From Indibacter alkaliphilus LW1 (GTDB lineage: Bacteria > Bacteroidota > Bacteroidia > Cytophagales > Cyclobacteriaceae), in the NCBI RefSeq assembly GCF_000295935.2, contig NZ_ALWO02000031.1:1113-65112 (forward strand): a stretch of DNA of 64,000 nt, given 5' to 3'. The notes beneath the pieces are model-generated. The model was not told the origin of the DNA. It saw only the letters and a list, made by a program, of their open reading frames with translations, and did no database searches. Of this stretch, positions 18,013 through 27,583 are shown piece by piece. Position 1 is the stretch's first letter, and the number at the start of each line of letters is the position of its first letter. The translations under genes and the position numbers were made by a program.

Positions 18013-20115
18013 TTATCTATTGAATTTATACCTCATCTGTATCACTGCTTCTGTAATCCGGTTTCCCTGAATCAGTTGCAATCCAGATCCAATTTGATTC
18101 CTATCGGTATATTGAGTCCGTGAAAATCTTGCCCAGATCTCAAGCTTGGGATTTATCCTGTACTGGCCTAAAATATAATATCTCAACCCCTGTCCGTGAA
18201 GGGATGGAATGGAAAAAAGCCACAGTACATTTCTCTCATATAGAAATTGTCTGTTATCAAAATCATCTGTATCAAAAAATGCCAACCTGCTGGAAAGTCT
18301 CCATTTCTGATAATCCACATTGAGGTCTTGTGAGATGGCAAAACCTCTGGTCACCTTGCCTCCAAAATCAAACGAGGAACCCATGACTCTTGACTTGATA
18401 CTCCAATTTTGACTGAGGCTGTAATCCAAATTGAAGACGTAATTCCATCTCTTTCCCTGATCCAGGATGTAGCTTGATTGGAACCTGGGATATTCGCTGA
18501 TATTTCTTCCCTTGGATTCTTCTCTGATCTGTGCAAAAAGAAGGATTTTTCGTGAAGGGCTGTAAGTGAACCTGCTGAGCCATTCATAGCCTTGGGAAGG
18601 CGCATAAGTTCTAAACCTTAACCATGGGAAAGTAAATTGGTCATAGTAAAATGCCCAATTATATTTTCTGTTAGGTTTGAAGTTGAGACCTAAATATATC
18701 CCTCTTTCGTTGATAGGTCTGGTGCCTTCCGAAAATGCATTTCCATAAAATGTATGAAAATCTCTGTCAAAACTTCTCCAAAGTAATGAAAGGGAGAGTT
18801 TGGGGTGAAGGCTGCTCATCATCCCAAAAATATGACCTTGTCCCCTGCTTTGTGAGACAGCAGATTCTCCAAAAAAGAAATAATTTTGAAAATTATAAGC
18901 GAAGTATAGGCTATGAATTTGATTTTCCTGACCATGGAATTCAAACTGATTATAAGGTTGTGGCCTCCTGACAAATGGTTGACTGAACTGGGTTAAAAGT
19001 GAATTGAAACCTAGCTGCAGGTTTTTTGCATTATTTTGGAAATGGATATTGGCACCCAGATTCTTTTCCCGGATTTGATTTTTGTATCTGATTTCAGTGG
19101 CTGTCCTGTGCAAACCTGAGGTCTGCAAGGAAGTGATAATTGCTTCATCTCGTTCAAGGCTATCAGAAAGGACCTGCACATTACCATGTCGGGGTGCATT
19201 GGAGGCCAGAAGAGTAATGCTGATAGGCCCAGCTTGATAGCTTGCTGCTACTCCTCTGAAAAAACCAAATTCCAAAGCAGAGGTGTAAGGACGAATTCCA
19301 ATGGTACTTCTCCTCACTGTAGTAATGGTTTCTCCGCCTTTCCCTGTCGCAAAACCAGCTCCGAATACCAAGCCCTGTCCAGTCTGCATTTGAAAATCAC
19401 CCAAGCTGATAGCTTTCCACCTGCCCTGATTGTACACTGTAAAATGATAGGAGAAAAAATTAAATCCATACCTCTTGGTTTCTGGATCCCAAGTGAACTG
19501 TTCTCCCGGGTCTTTGTCCATAGTGAATCCTAAACTGAAATCTCTACTTTGTTGAATCCTGAACCTGACATAAAGATTATTTGGATCTCCCAGATATCTG
19601 CTACTCAGTCTTCCATTAGCCAAAGTGTCCGGAGGAGTATACCCTCTGCGGGTTTCCAAGACCCGGTTTGCTCTAAGGATTAAGTAGGCATCTTTGCTTT
19701 CTTTGATTCTATCCAAAAGTGGACCTTGCTTTCCCTCTGTTTCATCCAGTACTACAAAGGGCAATATTTTATAAATAGTCTCGAGGTCAAACTCAGGTAT
19801 TGCCTGAAGCTCATATAAGGATAAGATTCTGCCAAAGTGACTTCTATGCTGGAAAAAGCTATTGATCTGGGCAGGACTAAGGATAAAAATCGATTGCAAT
19901 TCCTCTGGATTGGTTTTGTTAAGGTTGATAGGATTCAAAAAAAGTTGGAGTAAGCTCTCGTACAAATCATCATAATCCTGATCCTCTCTCTGCATACCAA
20001 AAAGGTCTTCTACCAATATTTCCAAGTTGATTTCACCTTTCCTATAGGTCTGTGAAAATATAGACAGGGGTATGATCCATAGCAGCAGCACTATGACACA
20101 GAATCGCATTTTCAT
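18013..20115 (-). CDS. Exported helix-hairpin-helix protein with beta-rich, barrel-like body
   Basis: A 700-residue protein with a signal peptide (hydrophobic to about residue 20, ending IFSQT). Residues ~45-125 contain two helix-hairpin-helix-like units (LNLNKTNPEELQSIF, LYELQAIPEFDLETIY), the ComEA-type fold that usually binds DNA. The remaining ~570 residues alternate aromatic and polar positions, with many short strands and a C-terminus ending VIQMRYKFNR, as expected of an outer-membrane beta barrel. This architecture recurs in Bacteroidota as a hypothetical family. A periplasmic DNA-binding domain tied to a barrel is suggestive, but no function is shown. Its start overlaps the stop of the upstream PorV-like gene by four bases. 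Confidence 0.75.
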   Translation of the reverse strand: MKMRFCVIVLLLWIIPLSIFSQTYRKGEINLEILVEDLFGMQREDQDYDDLYESLLQLFLNPINLNKTNPEELQSIFILSPAQINSFFQHRSHFGRILSLYELQAIPEFDLETIYKILPFVVLDETEGKQGPLLDRIKESKDAYLILRANRVLETRRGYTPPDTLANGRLSSRYLGDPNNLYVRFRIQQSRDFSLGFTMDKDPGEQFTWDPETKRYGFNFFSYHFTVYNQGRWKAISLGDFQMQTGQGLVFGAGFATGKGGETITTVRRSTIGIRPYTSALEFGFFRGVAASYQAGPISITLLASNAPRHGNVQVLSDSLERDEAIITSLQTSGLHRTATEIRYKNQIREKNLGANIHFQNNAKNLQLGFNSLLTQFSQPFVRRPQPYNQFEFHGQENQIHSLYFAYNFQNYFFFGESAVSQSRGQGHIFGMMSSLHPKLSLSLLWRSFDRDFHTFYGNAFSEGTRPINERGIYLGLNFKPNRKYNWAFYYDQFTFPWLRFRTYAPSQGYEWLSRFTYSPSRKILLFAQIREESKGRNISEYPRFQSSYILDQGKRWNYVFNLDYSLSQNWSIKSRVMGSSFDFGGKVTRGFAISQDLNVDYQKWRLSSRLAFFDTDDFDNRQFLYERNVLWLFSIPSLHGQGLRYYILGQYRINPKLEIWARFSRTQYTDRNQIGSGLQLIQGNRITEAVIQMRYKFNR

Positions 20116-20939
20116 TTCCTGCTGAATAGATAGTTGAAAGAAAAATGCTGGGTATTGCCCAAGTAGGGGTTTTGATTGGAAGCAAAGTCTATGTGGAATC
20201 TTTTGGCTCTAAAGCCCAATCCGAAGCAAAGTCTCTGCGGTTGGTTGTTCATGCCTATTCTTCCCCATATTTTTTCATGAAGGCTGTATTCAACCCCAAC
20301 TTTCAGAATAGGGGGGAGAATCAGGTCTTTTTCAACCTCAATGTTGACCATGATATTTTCTGCCGGCCTGTAGGAAATCCCAGATTTGAAGACAGAGGGC
20401 AGCTGATCAATGGAGTTTTTTCCAAAAGAAGCGCCGCTGATGTTGTAGATATGGGCCCCGAAAAACAGCTCTGGAGTTATTTCTGCAATTCCTCCCAGCT
20501 CGAAAACAGCAGACCGGCCTGTTCCAAATCCTTCAATGCTGGTTTGGAAATAACTTGCTTTGATACCTATGCTCGCTATTCCGAGCTTTTGTGCCACTCC
20601 TAAGCCGATTTGGCTTTGTGAAAAGATATCTTCTCCAAAAGTGGAAACTGATATTCCGTATGAAAATTGATCGGCGCTGATCACCATACCGGCAGCAAGA
20701 GTAGTCAACTCACTCAGATTACCCCTGTGGTCGTAAGCAAAGAATACCTGTGACTCTTCGACTTCAGTGAGAGCACCCACGTTATTGAAAATACTCCAGG
20801 CATCTCCAACGGTCACATTGGTATTGCCCATACCTATACTTCTAGCTCCATTTGGGTGGGCGGGTTGTCCAGATTGAGCCAAAACTACCCCCTTAAATAG
20901 AATAGTACTTAAAAGGAATATTGAAACATACTTGCTCAT
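20112..20939 (-). CDS. PorV/PorQ-like outer-membrane beta-barrel protein
   Basis: 275 residues with a signal peptide (cleavage near VLAQS), then the GARSIGMGNTNVT motif near the N-terminus that characterises PorV/PorQ and UPF0164 proteins, FadL-related barrels of Bacteroidota. Regular amphipathic strands fill the rest, ending FNYLFSRK. PorV itself serves type IX secretion; this one is shorter than PorV (about 380 aa), so it is called only by family. ATGA coupling to the next gene, an exported helix-hairpin-helix barrel, suggests the two work together in the outer membrane. Confidence 0.75.
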   Translation of the reverse strand: MSKYVSIFLLSTILFKGVVLAQSGQPAHPNGARSIGMGNTNVTVGDAWSIFNNVGALTEVEESQVFFAYDHRGNLSELTTLAAGMVISADQFSYGISVSTFGEDIFSQSQIGLGVAQKLGIASIGIKASYFQTSIEGFGTGRSAVFELGGIAEITPELFFGAHIYNISGASFGKNSIDQLPSVFKSGISYRPAENIMVNIEVEKDLILPPILKVGVEYSLHEKIWGRIGMNNQPQRLCFGLGFRAKRFHIDFASNQNPYLGNTQHFSFNYLFSRK

Positions 20940-21230
20940 TTTCTAAAAAATTATTACAACAAATAGCCAATAGATCAAAAATAAAAAGGCTGATTTTTAG
21001 AAAAAAGGAGAAGGCCGAACTTATCCGTTTAATTTCAATATCAAAGTTTTAGCTATCTCTGAATTCAATGGACACTACCGGATGAGTCAGTAATTCTGTC
21101 TTTTGGATTGATGGTTGAATGAGTTGTATTATTTGATTTTTTAGATCAAAAAGGTTTGTATAGGCTTATTGTTTGATATAATAATCCCTATTTTAAAGAT
21201 TCTCCATTTTCAAAAATCATAAACCAACTT

Positions 21231-21953
21231 ATGGATAGGATTGAATTGATTCAGAATATTTTCCAAAAAACTGACTTTGAAAACTACCTTGAAATAGGCT
21301 GCAGAAAAGGTAAATCTTTTTTGCCAATTCGCGCAAAAAATAAAGTTGCTGTAGATCCTGTTTTTAAAATAGCCATAAGCAGAAGATTAAAATGGCTCAT
21401 GAAATGGCCAGCTAACTTCCAGGCTGATTATTTTCAGCTTGAGAGCGATGTTTTTTTTGAAACGCAGAAAGATTACTTACAAAATTTGGGTCCTTTGGAT
21501 GTGGTGCTTATTGATGGGCTTCACAATTTCAGGGCTTCTTTACATGATGTTCTTCATTCCTTGACTTACCTCAATGATGAAGGCCTCATTATCCTTCACG
21601 ACTGCTATCCGCCCCATGAAGCAGCAGCGGTATATGCTGATGTATTTCCCACAGAAGAACAACAACAGCAATTGAAAGGGTGGACAGGTGAATGGTGTGG
21701 GGATGTTTGGAAGACTATTTCCTATCTTATGGGGAAATATCCTGACTTATTGGATGTTGGAGTGATCAATACTGATTATGGCCTTGGTTATGTAAGATTC
21801 AAAACCACACCACTTTCCCGGAAGTTTGAGGTAGATGAGGATTTATTTGTTAAGGTCGATCAATTGACTTACAAGGAATTGAAGTCAGATCCAGAAAAAA
21901 TCATCAATCTAGAACCAGCCTCCTTTAGTGATACTGTTTTGAGTTGGTACTAA
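21231..21953 (+). CDS. Class I SAM-dependent methyltransferase
   Basis: 240 residues. YLEIGCRKGKSFLPI is a glycine-poor motif I of the Methyltransf_24-like Rossmann fold, DVVLIDGLHNF gives the motif with Asp and His seen in that group, and GLIILHDCYPP is the post-core strand. Proteins of this kind act on sugars, small molecules or glycan intermediates; the substrate is not inferable. It has no operon partner: the upstream region is 291 bp of AT-rich DNA and the downstream gene is on the other strand. Confidence 0.85.
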   Translation: MDRIELIQNIFQKTDFENYLEIGCRKGKSFLPIRAKNKVAVDPVFKIAISRRLKWLMKWPANFQADYFQLESDVFFETQKDYLQNLGPLDVVLIDGLHNFRASLHDVLHSLTYLNDEGLIILHDCYPPHEAAAVYADVFPTEEQQQQLKGWTGEWCGDVWKTISYLMGKYPDLLDVGVINTDYGLGYVRFKTTPLSRKFEVDEDLFVKVDQLTYKELKSDPEKIINLEPASFSDTVLSWY

Positions 21954-22020
21954 GAAGCGAGATGCTAATCAAGTTTTTATTTTAGTGTTCTTGTTGCAAT
22001 TCAAAATTTCACTATTATTC

Positions 22021-23475
22021 TCAAAAAGGAGCCCTGATATTCAGGAAAAATGCCCCTTCATTTTGACTATTGATGGAATATTCCAGACGGAAAACCATGT
22101 CATAAAGTGTGACTAAATCCAGTCCTAAGCCATAGCCGAAAAGGTACTGGTTGGTCAGTCTAAGGTTTTCGGGAATTCTGTTTCGGTCATTGACATAACC
22201 ATGATCAAAATTTGCACTCAAGTAAAGTTTGATGGGAAAGTATGCGAATTCCTCCAAAGGAACAAAATCTCCAATGTTATACCCAAGATCAAGGAACTTG
22301 AACCTCAAGCTGTTTTTATGGACAATGACCTGTTGCCCTTCAACCACATTCAATTCATAGCCCCGGATAAAGTACGGGTTATAGCCAATACCTCTTACTA
22401 ATGTGAACGGTTGTCTCTGTCCCAAAAAAGCATTAAAAGATAAACCACTGACCAAGTGAAATTTGTCATTGAACTTGGTGTATTTGTTTGCATTCATGGT
22501 AAACTCCCAATCCTTTACATCATCCCCACCAAAAAGACCATACCTTGTCAAAGCAAGATTGAGTAGTTGGCCTTGGGTGGCGTAAAGGATATTGTCTCTT
22601 TTGTCATGCCTGTAATTATACCTTAGGGCAAAGTATTCCAGGGAATTGGTTCCATGAATAAAGAAATTCGGATTTTGGGTAAACACATCTTCGTCTATCC
22701 ATGTATTGTTGTACCCAGCTGTCACATAGTGGAAATTATAGAAACTACCTCTGTAGGTGTATGTTAGAGAAGCTGATCTGTTTCTTCTGAGAATATCCTC
22801 TTCTTCGTTACTGTAAAAAACCTGCTTATTGCCAGAAGACCTGACTTGAAGATTTCTTTGGGTGAAATACATGCCTTGGATAGCAAGGCCGTGTTTTTGT
22901 TTTTTATCAATATAAGGCTTGTTATACAAAACCTCAAAAGTACGGATGAACCCCATTTGACCACCGACTCTAAGTCTTTCATTTCTTCCGCCCACGTTAT
23001 TATGAACCAATCGACCCCCATAGTTAACCCTTGAAAGGTCTCTGTTTTGATTGGTCCACCATTCTGCAAGGTTTCTGTCGGCTAGATTGAGAATAATGTT
23101 GGGTATGATATACCACCGTTCTGTCACTGAAACCAACAGCTCAATCTGTTCAGAACCTGTGATAAGTGGAGTGATTTCTACTTTGTTGAATAATTGTAAA
23201 TTGTAGATTTTTTTCTGGTCTTCCTGGATCAGAGAAATTAATTCTTCCCAATCGTAGCTTACCCCTGTCTGAAGGTCTATTTCTCTGAGAATGATATTTT
23301 TTTTGGTTTTTTTATTCCCAACGATAAAAATATTGTTGATCACGACCTTGTCAGGTGTGTTGAGGAGAATGTTTTCGGCTGCATCATCATCTTGGCCCAG
23401 GACCTCATTATTTCCACCAAGAGCTATCCATAAACTCAGGGTTAAAAAAGAATATGTGAGCATTGATTTTAACAC
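22021..23475 (-). CDS. Omp85-like outer-membrane protein with POTRA domain
   Basis: 484 residues. A signal peptide (to about residue 27) precedes a single POTRA-like domain (about 42-125: VVINNIFIVGNKKTKKNIILRE, then LVSVTERWYI). The rest is a 16-strand-type barrel with Omp85 features, including FTLVRGIGYNPYFIRGYE and a C-terminal strand ending FFLNIRAPF with terminal Phe. Length and a single POTRA exclude a full BamA (five POTRAs). Likely roles are protein or lipid transport at the outer membrane; the exact one is open. Flanked by genes on the opposite strand. Confidence 0.87.
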   Translation of the reverse strand: MLKSMLTYSFLTLSLWIALGGNNEVLGQDDDAAENILLNTPDKVVINNIFIVGNKKTKKNIILREIDLQTGVSYDWEELISLIQEDQKKIYNLQLFNKVEITPLITGSEQIELLVSVTERWYIIPNIILNLADRNLAEWWTNQNRDLSRVNYGGRLVHNNVGGRNERLRVGGQMGFIRTFEVLYNKPYIDKKQKHGLAIQGMYFTQRNLQVRSSGNKQVFYSNEEEDILRRNRSASLTYTYRGSFYNFHYVTAGYNNTWIDEDVFTQNPNFFIHGTNSLEYFALRYNYRHDKRDNILYATQGQLLNLALTRYGLFGGDDVKDWEFTMNANKYTKFNDKFHLVSGLSFNAFLGQRQPFTLVRGIGYNPYFIRGYELNVVEGQQVIVHKNSLRFKFLDLGYNIGDFVPLEEFAYFPIKLYLSANFDHGYVNDRNRIPENLRLTNQYLFGYGLGLDLVTLYDMVFRLEYSINSQNEGAFFLNIRAPF

Positions 23476-23535
23476 AGCAACCGAATATTGTATTATTGGA
23501 ACTTAAAGTTTTAGAATTGCTTTATTGTTTCAAAC

Positions 23536-23766
23536 ATGCCAAAATTGAAAACTATTCTACGCAAGATTGCAATTTTTCCTGTCTTGGTATATCAGTATAT
23601 GATATCACCATTATTTCCTGCCTCCTGTAGGTACACACCCACCTGTAGCCAATATACGAAGGAAGCTATCCTCAAGCATGGGGTTGTCAAAGGAGGTTGG
23701 TTGGGGATTAAGAGAATTGCCAGTTGTCATCCTTGGGGAGGGCATGGTCATGACCCTGTACCCTGA
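23536..23766 (+). CDS. yidD: Membrane protein insertion efficiency factor YidD
   Basis: 76 residues, the usual length. The family core is present: [17 protein letters not shown] with its conserved cysteines, [18 protein letters not shown], and [13 protein letters not shown]. YidD is a small amphipathic inner-membrane-associated protein that assists YidC-dependent insertion. Its usual neighbours (rpmH, rnpA, yidC) are absent. Its last 19 bases overlap, tail to tail, the end of the convergent lgt gene. Confidence 0.95.
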   Translation: MPKLKTILRKIAIFPVLVYQYMISPLFPASCRYTPTCSQYTKEAILKHGVVKGGWLGIKRIASCHPWGGHGHDPVP

Positions 23767-24872
23767 TTCTCCAAAGGCTTAAATCCTTTTTTTAATGCCA
23801 AGCCCACTAAGATTAATCCACCGATAACCAAAGGTATGCTTAATGTCTGGCCCATATTCAGAGTTAAACCTTCTTCAAATTCAACCTGGTTTTCCTTTAG
23901 GAATTCCCAAATAAATCTCATTCCAAATACAGTTATGAGGAAAAAGCCTAAGAATAAACCATCAGGGATTCTTGACTGATAACGGTACCAGGTTCCGAAT
24001 AATATCAGAAATATGATGAAATAGGAAATTGATTCATAAATCTGGGTTGGATATCTGCTTACTCCAAAGGTGTAAATAGTAGCCAAGTAATGGTCCCCCT
24101 TATCCTGAAGTTCATAATTTAGAGGCGTATCAGGATTCTCAGCCAGGTATTTTTGAGAACTTCGGAACCTGGTGAGTACATATTTCACATCTGTTTCCAA
24201 AGTTCTTCTTAAATCAGCTTCTTCATAAGAACCTTTTTCTATTTCAAGCTCAAAATTGACAGGGACTATTCCATTTCCCTTTAGCTCTTGATCTCTATTG
24301 GAGGGTTTGTAAGCATTTACATCCACCACAGGTACACGGAGAGTTTCCAGTATTTCTTCCGCATCACGGGCAAAAACAAAACCGCTGTCATTATCAGTTG
24401 GTTTGCCACCAATCTCAGAGTTCATCAGGTTACCTATCCTGATCATAGCTCCTACCATTGCCGTTACGATAACAATTCTGTCTACTACCCATAGGTAACT
24501 CTGTCCAGGCACTTTTCTGGAATACATATACAGAGCGATCAATATTGCAATAGCAGCTCCATGGCTAGCCAGTCCCCCTTCCCATACTTTAAGAATGTCA
24601 ATGGGGTTGCTCAGGTATTTTTCAGGTTCATAAAAAAGAACATGGCCTAACCGGGCACCGATGATTGTAGAAAGAACCATGTAAATGGTCAGTTTATCTA
24701 CGAGTCTTGAGTCATGCCCTTCTTTATTGTAGATATAAATCATGATTTGCTGGGAGATGATAAATCCCAAAGCAAAAAGAAGACTATACCACCTCAATCT
24801 TTCAAATCCTGAAAAAACTGCAGGGTTTGGGCTCCATACGATATAGTTTAAAACACTTTCTAGGCTCAACAT
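23748..24872 (-). CDS. lgt: Prolipoprotein diacylglyceryl transferase
   Basis: The first enzyme of lipoprotein maturation, transferring diacylglycerol to the lipobox cysteine at the inner membrane. Family motifs are clear: several hydrophobic helices, [22 protein letters not shown] and the signature [12 protein letters not shown]. The protein is 374 residues, about 90 more than E. coli Lgt. The excess lies between the signature and RYPTQIYES, as a hydrophilic charged insertion (about residues 155-250) predicted to face the periplasm. Such insertions occur in other Bacteroidota. The many lipoproteins in this window are its substrates. Confidence 0.95.
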   Translation of the reverse strand: MLSLESVLNYIVWSPNPAVFSGFERLRWYSLLFALGFIISQQIMIYIYNKEGHDSRLVDKLTIYMVLSTIIGARLGHVLFYEPEKYLSNPIDILKVWEGGLASHGAAIAILIALYMYSRKVPGQSYLWVVDRIVIVTAMVGAMIRIGNLMNSEIGGKPTDNDSGFVFARDAEEILETLRVPVVDVNAYKPSNRDQELKGNGIVPVNFELEIEKGSYEEADLRRTLETDVKYVLTRFRSSQKYLAENPDTPLNYELQDKGDHYLATIYTFGVSRYPTQIYESISYFIIFLILFGTWYRYQSRIPDGLFLGFFLITVFGMRFIWEFLKENQVEFEEGLTLNMGQTLSIPLVIGGLILVGLALKKGFKPLENQGTGS

Positions 24873-24914
24873 GCTATTTTTAGTTTGACTGCAAAGGGGT
24901 GAATTTACCTTTTT

Positions 24915-26762
24915 TTAGTAAGTATCCAATTCTTTAAGTTCTTCTTCATAACCTCCTGACAAAATCGGGAATCTATACCAGGTTTTTGGATCCACATTGA
25001 ATTCATCCAAATGGAAAGAAGGTGCTAACCGTTCTCTTTTCCATTGATTTCGGGACCAAAGTCTGAAGAATTTTTTTATGTATTCTTTAAGTAAATCTGC
25101 TTCAATTTCCAATTCTTCTTTGAGATTTAAAAAGACGTCGATAGGAGATCGTCTATCTCTGATGGCTAATTTTTCAATGGCCAAAATAATGGAATAAGGC
25201 ATTAAGTCAGTTTCATCAGTTTGCTGATTGTCGCTTGGCCTGAGTTCTGCTGTTGGCTGAAGGCCATTCACTTTTGCCAGTCCTTTATAACCAAGCGTAA
25301 TTTCTGCCCACTTAAGCCATTGTATGATAAAGTATTTGTCCACCGCTGCAATTGGAGAAATACTTCCGCTTGTATCTCCATCCATGGTGGTATATCCAAC
25401 ATCCCCTTCGCTTCTATTGGAGGTGCTCAGCAAAAGCGCATGATTGATATTGGCAAGCATCCAAATGATTGGGGAACGAGCCCTTGCCTGGATATTTTGC
25501 AATGCGATGTCATCAGCTTTCCAAGTCAACCTTCTGCCAATAGCATTTTCAATTTTTTCAGTATATCCCTTTACTTCATCTCCGATTTCCCAATGTTTGA
25601 AAACCGCTCCAATGCTTTCTGCTAAAGTTTTAGCTGACTGGAATGTTGAGAAGGAAGAGTTTTCAGAGGCCTGATAGGCTGTGGTCAATAACAGTCCCAC
25701 AATCTCTTTGACAGGATTATCTGTTTGGGGTATGTATGACATTCCAAGCTTCCCCAAAAAGACCGGCACACCCAGTTCCTCACTTCCCCTTCTGACCATT
25801 TCTGCAACCAAGACAGCAATAGTGGATGAGTCTGCACCTCCACTGAGAGAGAGGACAAAGCCTTTACTTTTGCTTTTTCTCAAGTAATCATAAAGCCCAA
25901 GACTAGCTGCCTGGACAAATTCTTCATTTTTGTCGATAGGGGAATTGATTGGCTGAAGGTCAGATTGGGCTTCGGAATGTTCAAAATATTGTACTTGGAA
26001 ATCCTTGTAAGAAAGCAGTTTGTTTTTCAGAAGAAGTTCACCATAGCGGGCGACCATGATTTCCCCATCAAAGATCATTCTGCCTGATTCATTGCCCAAC
26101 AGGTTGACATAGAAATAAACAGCATGTAAAATTATAGAACTTTTCTTGACCAGCTCTTCTCTTTCCTTGGTCTTTCCCATGGCAAAATGACTTGCCGAAG
26201 GATTGAAAATCAAATCCACATGACGGTCTTTTAGTCTATAGCCTGGTCTGGCATCGCCTCTCCAAGCATCTTCACAGATTTCAAAACCGTATTTGAATCC
26301 TTTTTTATCAAAAATCATATCCCCTAAAGGGATGTCTTTTCCGAAAAAGTCAAAAGTCAGGATTTTTCCTGCTTCCCAAGGTGTAAACCACCTGAATTCA
26401 TAATGCACACCATCAATGGCCATAAACTGTTTGGCTACGATACCTTTGAGTTCATGGTTTTCAATGATAGCCATACAATTATAGACCTTCTCCTGTATTC
26501 TAACGGGAAGCCCAACAGCAACAGTAATGTCTCCACAAAATGGGAGTAGTTTTTCCAGTTGCTTGACGGCTTTTTGGGGAAACCAATAGCTCAGGAAGAG
26601 ATCTTCACTTCCATAACCCGTAATGGCCAATTCAGGAAAGCAGATTAGGTCTGCTTTTTCTTTTTGAGCTTCCTGAATAGCAGACTTAATATGTTCCAGA
26701 TTGCCCTTCCAATCTAATGGTGTCTGGTTGAGTGTGGCACAGGCGACTTTGATACTTGACAT
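24915..26762 (-). CDS. nadE: Glutamine-dependent NAD+ synthetase
   Basis: Final step of NAD synthesis: amidation of deamido-NAD using ammonia from glutamine. The 615 residues combine an N-terminal nitrilase-fold glutaminase with triad Glu44 (FPELAITGYG), Lys111 and Cys163 (FEICEDAW), and a C-terminal synthetase with the P-loop LSGGADSST near residue 305. Both halves look complete. It lies alone between lgt and rnc on the minus strand. Confidence 0.95.
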   Translation of the reverse strand: MSSIKVACATLNQTPLDWKGNLEHIKSAIQEAQKEKADLICFPELAITGYGSEDLFLSYWFPQKAVKQLEKLLPFCGDITVAVGLPVRIQEKVYNCMAIIENHELKGIVAKQFMAIDGVHYEFRWFTPWEAGKILTFDFFGKDIPLGDMIFDKKGFKYGFEICEDAWRGDARPGYRLKDRHVDLIFNPSASHFAMGKTKEREELVKKSSIILHAVYFYVNLLGNESGRMIFDGEIMVARYGELLLKNKLLSYKDFQVQYFEHSEAQSDLQPINSPIDKNEEFVQAASLGLYDYLRKSKSKGFVLSLSGGADSSTIAVLVAEMVRRGSEELGVPVFLGKLGMSYIPQTDNPVKEIVGLLLTTAYQASENSSFSTFQSAKTLAESIGAVFKHWEIGDEVKGYTEKIENAIGRRLTWKADDIALQNIQARARSPIIWMLANINHALLLSTSNRSEGDVGYTTMDGDTSGSISPIAAVDKYFIIQWLKWAEITLGYKGLAKVNGLQPTAELRPSDNQQTDETDLMPYSIILAIEKLAIRDRRSPIDVFLNLKEELEIEADLLKEYIKKFFRLWSRNQWKRERLAPSFHLDEFNVDPKTWYRFPILSGGYEEELKELDTY

Positions 26763-26806
26763 AAATATTCAGAAAACAAAAAAACACCAAAATCAAATAT
26801 AGTGTT

Positions 26807-27583
26807 CTAAATGGCGATATTCAGTTTTTCGCAGGCATTTTTGGCAGCTTCCTGCTCTGCTTTTTTCTTGGTGCTTCCCTTACCTTCAGACAAAGGGTTT
26901 CCGTCCACACAAAGTTCCACAAGAAATTCCTTAAATCTTTGATTGCCACTTACGGCAACCATTTTGAAGTCTATTTCCTTATTTTCTTTTTGTGACCATT
27001 CAATGATTTTACTCTTAAAATTAGCCGTGGTGTTTATTATATCATCCACATCAAAATGAATGATGATCCTTTTCAGAATAAATTTTTTGCAAAATGCATA
27101 ACCTCTATCTAAATACACAGCACCGACAAGCGCTTCTAAGGTGTCTCCAAAAATAGATTTATGGGCATTGAGGTTTTTCCCTTTGTATTCTTTTTCAATG
27201 ACTTTTGACAGGCCTATTTTTATAGCAATCTGATTGAGAGCCTCTCTATTGACCATTCTCGACCTGGTTTCTGTAAGAAAGCCCTCGTCCCTGAAGGGAA
27301 ATTTCAAGAACAAAAATTCGGCTACCACAGATCCCAGAATGGCGTCCCCCAGGTACTCCAGCCTTTCATTGGAAATCTTCAATCCATTGATACTTTCTTC
27401 AGAGATGGATGCGTGTTTGAGGGAAAGTTTGTATAAATTCAAATTAAAAGGCTTGCTGCCTACCATGTGTTTGATGGAGTCAGCAAGCCTTTTTTCGTAT
27501 TTGTCATAAAAGATCGCTTGTAATCGGAGTAATCTGGATAGTTTCAATTTACTCACTGATTTTTTTGAAGATGACGGAAGCAT
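26807..27583 (-). CDS. rnc: Ribonuclease III
   Basis: Double-stranded-RNA endonuclease for rRNA processing and RNA turnover. With the ATG at 27583 it has 258 residues. The catalytic motif NERLEYLGDAILG, a second acidic motif GDTLEALVGAVYLD, and a C-terminal dsRNA-binding domain (FLVELCVDG... KKKAEQEAAKNA) are all present. The start lies inside the last 35 bases of fabF; a TTG further up would add six residues. The order acpP-fabF-rnc is conserved across bacteria and the overlap suggests translational coupling. The N-terminal ~40 residues before the first helix are basic and longer than in E. coli. Confidence 0.95.
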   Translation of the reverse strand: MLPSSSKKSVSKLKLSRLLRLQAIFYDKYEKRLADSIKHMVGSKPFNLNLYKLSLKHASISEESINGLKISNERLEYLGDAILGSVVAEFLFLKFPFRDEGFLTETRSRMVNREALNQIAIKIGLSKVIEKEYKGKNLNAHKSIFGDTLEALVGAVYLDRGYAFCKKFILKRIIIHFDVDDIINTTANFKSKIIEWSQKENKEIDFKMVAVSGNQRFKEFLVELCVDGNPLSEGKGSTKKKAEQEAAKNACEKLNIAI

